Source: Protopterus annectens (lineage: Eukaryota > Chordata > Ceratodontiformes > Protopteridae). From it: a DNA stretch of 64,000 nucleotides. Positions 42,661 to 51,609 of the stretch are shown here, piece after piece. Numbering within the stretch: the first letter of the stretch is position 1; the number at the start of each line of letters is the position of its first letter. The notes below the pieces were generated by a model. The model made no database searches. It had not been told where the DNA came from and saw nothing but the letters and a program-made list of their open reading frames with translations. Location of the stretch: assembly GCF_019279795.1 (NCBI RefSeq), contig NC_056733.1, positions 1,120,714,907 to 1,120,778,906 on the forward strand. Reading direction: 5' to 3'. Made by a program: the position numbers and the translations under genes.

Positions 42661-43825
42661 AAAACACTTAACATTGGACTCTTTGCTGCTGGTTCTGCTG
42701 ACGTGGATTTTGTTTCATTCATTTCAGTGTTTCAACTTCTTTTGCCTCTGCTCCTACCCTGTCGGCACTGTCCACGGGGTCCAGGATTCACAGTTCACCG
42801 GTCAGAACCGAGAGGGAGGCCTCGGGTCGATGATCTTTGGCTCTGAGCCTTCCTCTCGGTGCTTCGGCTCGGGTGAGCATGGACCTGACATCAGCTTCAG
42901 ACCTCATTTCATCTCCAAGGGCTACTACCGTATCTTCCACGGTTAGTCGACCTTTGGAGCCAGGGGAGATCAGCTTTCAATGTCATGAGGAGTGTGCTGG
43001 CCAGGTCGTCAGCTGCATCTTATGGCACAGACACTCTTCCCCCTCCAGCACTGATATCAGTCTCAGATCACCCTCTATCCAGGGACAACAGAGACCCAAG
43101 GCCCCAGGAAACCTCCATGAGTGGTCCCCAACTATCTGAGGCCTCCCCAGATTTTTTTACCTGTGGAGCCCCCCAGAAAGAGAGTGTGCAAGAGGAAGCA
43201 CGTTGACTCCCAAGATGTCTTTCACATCTGACACCAACCTCGAGGAGTCAGAGGGGTCCCTCAAGTCATCTTCTGACGATATCTCTTTCTCAGATATCTT
43301 GGAAATATTGAGACAGAGAGGCGACTGGCCCTCCAAAGCCCCTGCTGAGGAGGAGTCCGTGTTCCTGAAGGCCTTTGGGTCCCAACCCTCTGCCTCTTGG
43401 GTTTCTCCCCCATTCGACGAGCTCCTGGACCTCATTTGTCGAAAGGTGTGGGAAACTCCAGACACTGTGGAACTGGTCCCTAGGAGACCCAACAAGTTTT
43501 TGTCCGCTCCCCCTGATAGAGAATATCTTATGTAAGGCATTCCAGTAAAAGACCCGGTGGTGGCAGCAGCCACCTAGATGGAACTTGCAGAAACTTCATC
43601 TACTGTCCATCCCCCTAACAAGGAGTCCAGGGCTATGGACAGGTATGGGAAGCATATGTTCTCTTCAGTGGCCTTTACACTGCATTCGCTGAACTATTTG
43701 TCACATTTTACATGGCTCCAGAGAGATCTCCTAAAAGAGCTGGGAGATTCTCTACAGGGTAATGTTTCTCATGCTGTGGCTCAGAAGGTCAATGCTCAGA
43801 TGTCTACCCTAAATTCTATTACCAA

Positions 43826-43961
43826 CTTCTGGCCCTTGGGGTAAGGTCTAGAAGGCATGGAAAAATGGACTCCCACAACAGACAGCGGGTTCCGGAGTCT
43901 CTCTTAGGAGACACTCCTGGATGCGCCTGTGCAACTTCACAGAGGCTTTCAAGTCTGTCTT
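43826..43961. repeat. Rearranged 5' junction of L2-e
   Basis: 43826-43885 is a perfect 60-bp inverted copy of 47358-47417. 43910-43961 is a perfect 52-bp direct copy of 47221-47272. Twenty-four bases between them (43886-43909) have no match I can see. The partners of both copies lie in DIRS-G gag downstream of the 3' end of L2-e. Confidence 0.95.
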
Positions 43962-46798
43962 ACATAAGATATTCTCTACTTATAGGTCAACTCAATATAA
44001 GAAGTGTTAATAACAAAATAACCCAACTACATGCCCTATTAGACATCTATTCCTTTGACATCTTATGCCTTACTGAAACATGGCTTAAACCTACAACAAA
44101 AGATAATGACATTGTCCCACCAGGCTATAACATTCTCAGACTAGACCGTTTAAATAAAAAGGGAGGTGGAGTAGCAATACTGTTCAAATCTGAACTGAAG
44201 ATTACATCATTAGATATGCAACCTCCTCCTCCTAATAACTCTGAAATCTTAACCTCAAAGCTCCAAATTAATGCAAAAAAATCGATATACATTATCTGCT
44301 CTTACATCCCCCCTGGGAACAATATTAGTACTCTCGAAAATACCCTAAACTGGCTTTCAATATCCCTACCACAAGAAACCATACTCCTTGGTGACTTTAA
44401 TATTGATTGGAATAGCTGTACATCTCCCACTCCCACTACACATATAAACCTCTTTGGCTTCCACCAAACCATTACCTTCCCAACCAGGATCCACAAACCT
44501 AACAAAAAACAAACTACCTTAGATTGGATTCTAGTAAATAAGGACCCCCATCTTTATCAAACAGGTATACTCCCTGACAACGTTAGTGGCCATTCTCTTA
44601 CTTACATCACTAGGCAAAAGACCAACTTTCATAATCCAATAGCTTTTAGAACGACCAGAAACAAAAAAAAATTCAACCCAAGTAATTTTCAAGCTGAGCT
44701 TAAAGCTTGCAACTGGTCACCCCTAAAATACCTACCTCTTGACAAAGCCATTTCACACTTTAACAAAACATTCTTGCAGATCCTTGAGCAACATGCTCCC
44801 ACCTGTACTGTCAGAACAAAAAATAAACCAGCCCCCTGGCTATCTAAGGACACAAGGCTAAATATACAACTAAGGAACAAATTCTGGTCGAAATGGAGAA
44901 AAACTAGAAACCCAATAGATCACCTAAACTTTAGACAAATTCGTAATACCACAAAAAAATCCATAATCCTTGACAAAAAAAACTTCTACCTCAAATTCCA
45001 ACAAAACCAACAAAATAATCCGAAAAAGTTTTGGTCAGGTATCAACAAATTACTCCACCCAGGACAGTCCAAAACACCTACCCCCTCAAACCTAACCCAA
45101 ACCTCCCCCAGCCACATAGCCAACACCTTTAATAATTATTTCTCTGAAACAGTCCAAGCACTAGCAACCACCTTACCACCTTCCTCCACCACTACATTTC
45201 CCTCACCAACCAAATTACCCCAGCCTTTTAACCTTCAACCTGTTCCAACATCTTTGATACACTCCTTGCTTCTTAAACTAAAACCATGTACACCATCAGC
45301 TGACCTGCTTCCAGCTGAATTCCTGCAAGACGCAGCTGGTGCACTTGCCTACCCTATTTCTATCCTAATAAACAGAACCATCTCTGAATCTTATGTCCCA
45401 TCTATCTGGAAAATCTCCCATATCATCCCTCTGCATAAGGGAGGTACCTCAAATGAATTATCTAACTTTCGCCCAATAGCCCTTCTCTCCCCCATTGCAA
45501 AGATTATGGAGCGATGCATCCATCGGCAATTTCTTCAGTATCTCCTACAAAACAACCTTCTAGTTGACTGCCAACATGGTTTCAGGCCTCACCACAGTAC
45601 CACAACAGCTCTTCTATCCTTTACAGATAGCATTAATAAAAACAAGAATACTAACCTACTATCTTCTGCTCTTTTTATAGATCTCTCAAAGGCCTTTGAT
45701 ATGGTTAACCACCAAATACTATTAAATATACTTGAATCACTTTCCCTTGATCATCAACTAGTAAAATGGTTCCAATCCTACCTTGAAAACAGGAAACAAG
45801 CAGTCCTCTGGGAAAACAATCTATCTTCTCAGCTCCCTATCACCCTTGGAGTCCCTCAAGGATCTATTCTTGGACCTCTCCTTTTCACAATTTTCATTAA
45901 TGATCTAAAAACTTCCCTTCCACAAACTACATGCATACAATATGCTGACGATTCAACTCTGGTATGTGCCACATCATCCCCTGCTGAATTACAGGCTAAC
46001 ACACAAACTGTCTTTACTTTAGTGGAAAACTGGTTCCATCAACGTTGTCTCCTCCTGAACCCTAAAAAAGCTAAATTACTTCTATTTACTCCCACACAGA
46101 AATCCCCCTCTATCAATCTCACAGTAAAATCAAACAATGGCACAGAAATAGCCCCTGAAACCACCACCAAACTCCTCAGTGTATTAATAGATAACCATCT
46201 CACCATTGACTCACACATTAACGCTAGTATTAAATCAGTAAATAGAAAACTTGGATTCCTCTACAGAATCAGACCATTCCTTACAGAATCAGCAAAGATC
46301 TCTATTGCCCAAACCCACCTTATTTCCACCCTACTCTATGCCTCACCTATATATACCAACCTATCCAGAACTAATCTAAATAAACTAGCAACCACCTACA
46401 ACAACATAGCTAAATTTGCCACTGGTACCCCCTTCCGTAGTCACCACTACCTTAACCTTAGACATCTCAGATGGCTGGAAGTACAAAACCAACTAGTTTA
46501 CCAGCAACTTATTTTTATTCACAAGATTTTACATCATCCTTCAAACACTCCCATACTATGTAACCTAGTAAATTCTTATAAAAACCTTCCTACCCTAAGA
46601 TCAGCTAAAAAACTACAAGTAGCCACTACCAAATCCTTTAACAAAGCTGGAGACTGCCTATTCTCAAATGCAGTTGGCAATTCCTGGAACAAACTTCCAA
46701 CTGAGATCACATCCCTTACTTCCACCAACCTTTTCAAGAATCAGCTGAAAAACTTCATGAAAACCAAATGGCTTTGCCCCTGCTCTCAGCCTGACTGA
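43865..46798 (+). CDS. L2-e endonuclease-reverse transcriptase, N-terminus from flanking DNA
   Basis: A single frame of 977 residues; the first about 32 residues, including the ATG, come from the duplicated flank, so the native start is lost. Endonuclease: QLNIRSVNNK (from residue 42), LCLTETWLKP, KKGGGVAILF, GDFNIDW. The usual S-D-H motif reads S-G-H at residues 241-243 (codons 44585-44593), a change at a catalytic position. Linker: NKPAPWLSKDTRLN. Polymerase: ADLLPAEFL, SNFRPIALLSPIAKIMER, QHGFRPHHSTTTALL, FIDLSKAFDMVNHQ, GVPQGSILGPLLFTIFINDL, and YADD at residues 693-696. The C-terminal domain ends KTKWLCPCSQPD. The frame is intact, which suggests a recent insertion. Confidence 0.9.
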   Translation: MDSHNRQRVPESLLGDTPGCACATSQRLSSLSYIRYSLLIGQLNIRSVNNKITQLHALLDIYSFDILCLTETWLKPTTKDNDIVPPGYNILRLDRLNKKGGGVAILFKSELKITSLDMQPPPPNNSEILTSKLQINAKKSIYIICSYIPPGNNISTLENTLNWLSISLPQETILLGDFNIDWNSCTSPTPTTHINLFGFHQTITFPTRIHKPNKKQTTLDWILVNKDPHLYQTGILPDNVSGHSLTYITRQKTNFHNPIAFRTTRNKKKFNPSNFQAELKACNWSPLKYLPLDKAISHFNKTFLQILEQHAPTCTVRTKNKPAPWLSKDTRLNIQLRNKFWSKWRKTRNPIDHLNFRQIRNTTKKSIILDKKNFYLKFQQNQQNNPKKFWSGINKLLHPGQSKTPTPSNLTQTSPSHIANTFNNYFSETVQALATTLPPSSTTTFPSPTKLPQPFNLQPVPTSLIHSLLLKLKPCTPSADLLPAEFLQDAAGALAYPISILINRTISESYVPSIWKISHIIPLHKGGTSNELSNFRPIALLSPIAKIMERCIHRQFLQYLLQNNLLVDCQHGFRPHHSTTTALLSFTDSINKNKNTNLLSSALFIDLSKAFDMVNHQILLNILESLSLDHQLVKWFQSYLENRKQAVLWENNLSSQLPITLGVPQGSILGPLLFTIFINDLKTSLPQTTCIQYADDSTLVCATSSPAELQANTQTVFTLVENWFHQRCLLLNPKKAKLLLFTPTQKSPSINLTVKSNNGTEIAPETTTKLLSVLIDNHLTIDSHINASIKSVNRKLGFLYRIRPFLTESAKISIAQTHLISTLLYASPIYTNLSRTNLNKLATTYNNIAKFATGTPFRSHHYLNLRHLRWLEVQNQLVYQQLIFIHKILHHPSNTPILCNLVNSYKNLPTLRSAKKLQVATTKSFNKAGDCLFSNAVGNSWNKLPTEITSLTSTNLFKNQLKNFMKTKWLCPCSQPD

Positions 46799-47168
46799 TA
46801 CTTATTTTCTCCTCTTTCTAACTCTAACTCTCAAACTTGATTTCTTTTGCTGAAACTCCTCTACCTTCTTTATATGGCAAGTTTAAATACTTCTTGCTCT
46901 CTTTTTTTTTTGTATCTCCCCATTATTACTTTTTGTATTTTTTTTGCTTACTGAAACTGAACTAGAACTTTTTCTTTTTTGGCTGTTAAAAAAAAAAAAA
47001 AAAAAAAAATATTATTTGTACTATTTGTATAAATGTTTCTTTGTTTCTGTCCTTGTTATTGTCTCGGAGCTTTTCTCCTCGGGCCTCTACTGAAAATGGA
47101 CATATATCCAGTTAGACTAGCCCGGTCAACAAATGTAAAATAAAATAAAATAAATAAATAAAAATAAA
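43962..47168 (+). mobile_element. L2-e: L2-like LINE in DIRS-G gag, open protein
   Basis: 5'-truncated at the start of the endonuclease, then complete to the 3' end. The tail has a poly-A run at 46987-47009, GGAGCTTTTCTCCTCGGGCC, GTCAACAAATGTAAAAT and (AAAT)n ending near 47168. It is the best preserved L2 here. Confidence 0.93.
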
Positions 47169-47569
47169 CTCCTCCATGAGGCTGATCTCTTATGCAGCTG
47201 ACGGAGTGAGCAGGGCAGCGGACACTCCTGGATGCGCCTGTGCAACTTCACAGAGGCTTTCAAGTCTGTCTTCACCAACGCCCCCTTTGACGGTTCATCT
47301 TTATTTGGAACCAAGGTGAAGGACACTCTCACTAGGTGCAAGCAGGAAGGAAAAACACTGTCTGTTGTGGGAGTCCATTTTTCCATGCCTTCTAGACCTT
47401 ACCCCAAGGGCCAGAAGGGTGGAAAAATGTGGTTCAGAAAGTCACAGTATTTTTTTCATGACGCACAGAGTGATTCCCCCTCCAGAAGCAGAGGAAGGGG
47501 TGGAAATTCAGGTAGACACCACCCTAGAGGCAGAGGAGGCCCGGGTAACCAGGGGGACTGCGATTCCTT

Positions 47570-49485
47570 TCGTGGTTTTCCCTACCAGTGCTCCTGAAGG
47601 GAGGCCCGACTGTGCATCTCTGGAGCCAGTCGGGGGTGGCATTTCTCTATACCCAGAAGCCTGGCGAGACATCACCCAAGAAGAGAGGGTATTAGAGATA
47701 ATTTCCTGAGGTTATCATATTCCCCTTCTTTCTCATCTCCCTCCAAACAAAAGAATCCCAGACATTCCACCCAGTCAAAGGGATTCTGCAACTTTAGAAG
47801 TACAAAAGTTTCTGTCAAAGGGAGCCATCCAGCCTGTCCCCTCAGACCAAGTAGGATTAGGGACTTGCTCCAGATTCTTTTTGGTGCCGAAAAGAACAGG
47901 GGACCTGAGACCCATCTTGGATCTCAGCCGTTTAAACCTTCATGTAGAGAAATCCAAGTTCTGCATGGTCACATTACAGTCAATTCTCCCGTTATTAGGG
48001 AGAGATGTGTGGATGTGCTCCATTGACCTCAAGGATGCTTACTACCATATCAAAATGGACAGGGCATCCAGAAGTCACTAATGCTTCCAGCTGGGAGCCA
48101 GTCATTTTCAGTTTCGTGCCCTGCCTTTTGGTCTCACCACAGCCCCCAGGGTGTTCACCAAATGTATGGCAGTGGTAACGGCTCACTTGAGACGTCAGAG
48201 ATTCCAAGTGTTTCTGTACCTGGATGACTGGCTCCTGTCTGCCACCACCAGGCATCTACTGCTACAAAGCAGGGATGCCACTATTGCGCTGTGCCAAACT
48301 CTGGGAATTACTTTAAATTGGGAAAAAGTCTGCCTTGTTGCCCTCGCAGCATGTTACCTTTATCAGTGCTGAATTAGACACGGTGCTCATGAGAGCTTTC
48401 CTACCAGAAGAGAGAATTCAAGTTTTACAGCGGCAGGTCTATGCTTTGCTACCACTGAAGAAGGTCAAGGCAAAAGTGGTCCTCAAGTTGTTAGGGACCA
48501 TGGCTGCCACGGTTATGCTAGTTCCTCTTGCAAGACTACACATGAGGCTTCTTCAGTGGCTACTTTTTGCCCAATGGTCTGTACAGCATCTCCCGCTCTC
48601 CCATCTTACTCTGATTACACACAGGTGCAAGCAGGATCTGCGCTGGTGGCTTCAGACCAGAAATCTCAATGCGGCTATGCCTTTCATTCTTCCTTCTCCG
48701 GTTGCCACTGTGACCACAGATGCCTCCCAGATCGGGTGGGGGGGGCATTATCTCTGCAGGACAGTCCAAGGCACGTGGCAAGAACACGAGATCCATTTGC
48801 ATATCAATGTCTTAGAGATGAGAGCGGTGATGTTAGTGTTGCAAGCACTTCAAGGCTTTCTTCCTCATGGGACAATTGCAATCCACTCAGACATGTCAAT
48901 GGTATGGTATCTGAACAAACAGGGAGGAACCAGGTCATATCCCCTTTGCAGAGAGGCACTTTGAGTGTGGCAATGGGCAGTATCTTCCTGACCCTTTCTA
49001 GTGGCAATGCTCATACCGGGGAAGTCCAACGTGATTTCCAACGGGCTGAGCAGAGCTATTCTGATGCCTCACGAGTGGTCCCTGAGCGAACAAGTGGCAT
49101 AGCGAATTTTCCGCAGATGGGTTCAGCCTTGCTGCAATCTATTTGCCAGCCCCCTCATTGCCAAATGCAGCAGCTACTTCACTCTTATCCCCCCAAAGGG
49201 GGAGGCACCCAGGGATGCTCTAGTTTATGATTGGCCCTCCGGTCTTCTCTATGCCTTCCCTCCAATCCCCCTGATAATGAAGCACAATCCTTGGGAAGCA
49301 AAGTGATACTGATTGCACCACACTGGCCTCGTCAGATCTGGTTTCCTTTTCTCCGCCCTTATCTAATGGACGATCTGTGGATTCTGGACCCAGAGCCAGA
49401 TCTGTTGACTCATATGTCAGGGCAGTTCCACCCCTCCATTCAGACCCTCATGTTGACAGCATGGCTGCTCCAATTCCATCCCTAG
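47570..49485 (+). pseudogene. DIRS-G pol: reverse transcriptase and RNase H
   Basis: Reverse transcriptase: SRFFLVPKRTGDLRPILDLS near 47870-47930, SIDLKDAYYHIKM (48021-48059), FRALPFGLTTAPRVFTK (48112-48162) and FLYLDDWLLSATT with YLDD near 48218. RNase H: TVTTDASQIGWGGHY (48709-48753), LHINVLEMRAVMLVLQAL (48797-48850) and IHSDMSMVWYLNKQGGTRSYPLC (48880-48950). The end has a degraded DIRS C-terminal domain and ILIAPHWPRQIWFPFL near 49306-49350. Stops at 47708, 48080 and 48961 and frameshifts at about 48370 and 48960 inactivate it. Confidence 0.88.
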
Positions 49486-50605
49486 TCAGGCTTCATGATT
49501 TTTCCCTGGAGGTGGTTCATATTCTGTTTTCTTCTCACAAGCCTTCTACTGAGAAGATTTATTCCAGTAAGTGGAAGAGATTCTCCATTTGGGCTCAAGA
49601 AAGGCAGCTTGATCCCTATACAACTCCCATTTCATCAGTTTTAGAATTTCTTTCTCAACTTTTTAGCCAGGGATCAGCTGCAGCAACTATCAAAGTGTAG
49701 CTGGCAGCCATTTCTAATTTTCATGTTGCTAATGAACCCAATCTAATGGCGCACAGACTTTGTAGGGCTTTTCTGAAAGGGACTATGCTACTTCAACCTC
49801 CAATCTTTGATCCTGTAATACCATGGGACCTTAATTTTGTGTTACAGTGGCTTACCTTGCCTCCATTTGAGCCCGCGGCAACCTGTGACATTAAATTTTT
49901 GTCTTGGAAGACAATCTTTTTGATAGCCATTACTTTGGCTAGACGGGTCTCTGAACTCCAAGCTTTATCGGTTCGGCCCCCTTACTTGGTATTTCACAAG
50001 GATAGGGTTTCGCTAAGACCTAATCCTTCCTTTATGCCTAAGGTTGCTTCGGTGGTCAACCTCAATCAGTCCATTGAGCTGCCTGTATTTTCCCCTGAAT
50101 TCTCTAACAGGGCAGAATTTAAGTTTCATCAGCTAGATGTTCACAGACAGTTGCGTTTCTATTTTCATAGAACAAAAGATATTAGGAAATCCGATCAACT
50201 CTTTCTCATTTTCAGACAATAGACTCGGGGCTCCAGTTTCTAAAGTAACATCTTGCTGTTTTAAAAATAGTAACTCTCCACTAAACCTTAACTTTTTAAA
50301 CAGGTAAAACTCAAGTTACCTACTTTCATATCTAACTTCTCTAGTGCACACTGCAGAGTGCATTCTTTTCAATCTTACCTTTAAGCATCCCTGTTACTAG
50401 CACTTTCTCTAATACCTAAAAAGATCATCTCTACTTGACTCCAAGTAGACTTTTCTCTATCTGTTAAACCTAGCACTTGCTCCTACAGTACTTATTACCT
50501 TGATATGGCACTCTTATAGATAGCACCCCAAAAAGGCAAACCCCCATTTCTCGGTCACCCACGTCCCCGGAATCTCTTTTAAAGTTTTTTGTCTAGTCCT
50601 TCTAG

Positions 50606-51580
50606 CATGTCGAGGATCAGTTGCTAGTGTCCTCTCCTGCTCAGCTGGTGAACCTGGGAATATTGAGGCAATGTTACAATTGCCTCATGTACACAGACAA
50701 CCCTCTCCTCCTCCCACAAAACACAAATACATGCGAGAGATGCAACTATACGGCCAAACTGGAGGCTGAGCTCTCTCAACATAGGACTGGCAAAACCAGT
50801 CAGGAGGAGAAGGTTACCACACACACTATAGACCCAGTCTCACATAGTACCATCACAACCTCAAATCATACACATAAACACACAAAGACATACTCGGCGG
50901 CTCTGATCAAAAATCTACCAAAACAGCAGAGGCCACCAAAGCAGACACCCAAACAACCACCACCTCAGAACACAACACCTGCAACACATAGACCTCACAG
51001 TCAGAGTGTCAAACAGTCACAGCCCTTAAGGCCAAACACAATGCCAGACACACTAGTCATTGGTGACTCCATAGTCAGACACACTGACGTCCCGCTCACC
51101 AGACTGAGTAAGGAGAAGGTCACAGTAAGCTGCCTGTCGGGCGCTAGAATCCGCCACATAACGCAAGCACTCAGGTCTCTCAACAGCAGGTACAAATACG
51201 ACTCAGTCATTGTCCACGCTGGTGTAAAGCGACCTGAGACGCACTCCTTGGACTACATGAAAAGAGACATTGAGGAGCTCTCTGATTATGTAGCCCAGGC
51301 AGGTATGACCCTGACCTTGAGCAGTATCCTACCTTCACCAAGAATGATGCCACAATACAGAGATAAGATGATCAGCTTTAACAATTGGCTTAAACTCTGG
51401 TGTCATTCAAAGGGGATCCAATGTCTGTCTGCCTGGGATGACATGCTGGACAAGCCACGCTGCTTCGCAAGGGACGGCTTGCACCTGTCACCCCTGGGAT
51501 TCAGGATATTGGCAAAGGCTCTTGCCACCCCCATAGTGCCTTTTTTAGGCAAGGCTCAAATTCTAAACCTACCACCCTAG
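50606..51580 (+). CDS. CR1-d ORF1: Cys-rich N-terminus and esterase-like domain
   Basis: The frame is open from 50606; the native ATG is not clear (an ATG at 50608 is in another frame). The N-terminus has CYNCLM...CERCNY, two Cys pairs that may bind Zn. A Lys/Pro/Thr-rich linker of about 80 residues follows. The C-terminal domain is SGNH-hydrolase-like: VIGDSIVRH has the GDS box with the catalytic Ser, VIVHAGVKR stands at the position of the usual Asn block, and ARDGLHLSPLGFRILAKAL has the Asp and His of block V. CR1 ORF1 proteins are known to carry such esterase domains. Asn is not evident in block III. The frame is intact to 51580. Confidence 0.85.
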   Translation, partial: HVEDQLLVSSPAQLVNLGILRQCYNCLMYTDNPLLLPQNTNTCERCNYTAKLEAELSQHRTGKTSQEEKVTTHTIDPVSHSTITTSNHTHKHTKTYSAALIKNLPKQQRPPKQTPKQPPPQNTTPATHRPHSQSVKQSQPLRPNTMPDTLVIGDSIVRHTDVPLTRLSKEKVTVSCLSGARIRHITQALRSLNSRYKYDSVIVHAGVKRPETHSLDYMKRDIEELSDYVAQAGMTLTLSSILPSPRMMPQYRDKMISFNNWLKLWCHSKGIQCLSAWDDMLDKPRCFARDGLHLSPLGFRILAKALATPIVPFLGKAQILNLPP

Positions 51581-51609
51581 AACACAAAAACGGAAAAAAA
51601 CTAAGGGTA

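Larger units (their letters stand above)
39974..42745 (+). mobile_element. PLE-3: Penelope-like element in DIRS-G gag
   Basis: A perfect 15-bp target duplication, CTCTGCTCCTACCCT, flanks it at 39959-39973 and 42746-42760. The left arm (39974-40487) is an inverted copy of the 3' end (42190-42745). The coding region is 5'-truncated, with a reverse transcriptase and a GIY-YIG endonuclease. Hammerhead-like cores lie in both arms. Confidence 0.92.
39200..47600 (+). pseudogene. DIRS-G gag, split by PLE-3 and L2-e
   Basis: ATG at 39200, MSKDSKEHRPSGFKKC, then CVYCLGAIHLQESCLFC (39280-39345), the Cys/His segment in which Zn binding is likely. A Ser/Pro-rich stretch continues to 39973, where PLE-3 is inserted. 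It resumes at 42761 and includes an acidic Ser-rich part and the PF.ELLDLICRKVWETPDTVELVPRRPNKF region (43203-43535). DKESRAMDRYGKHMFSSVAF follows at 43610-43672. After L2-e, 47232-47597 gives NFTEAFKSVF, APFDGSSLFGTKVKDTL and a basic Arg/Gly-rich end. Stops and frameshifts are present (for example TGA at 47199). Confidence 0.75.

Noticed and set aside
48556..49230. 224-residue frame overlapping DIRS-G RNase H
   Set aside because: It is the shadow frame of the RNase H region, which contains TTDAS and SDMSMVWY in the proper frame; only the distal part may reflect pol after a frameshift.
50606..51580. Host esterase gene
   Set aside because: It sits directly ahead of a CR1 ORF2 in the same insertion, with a Cys-rich N-terminus, as in CR1 ORF1 proteins.
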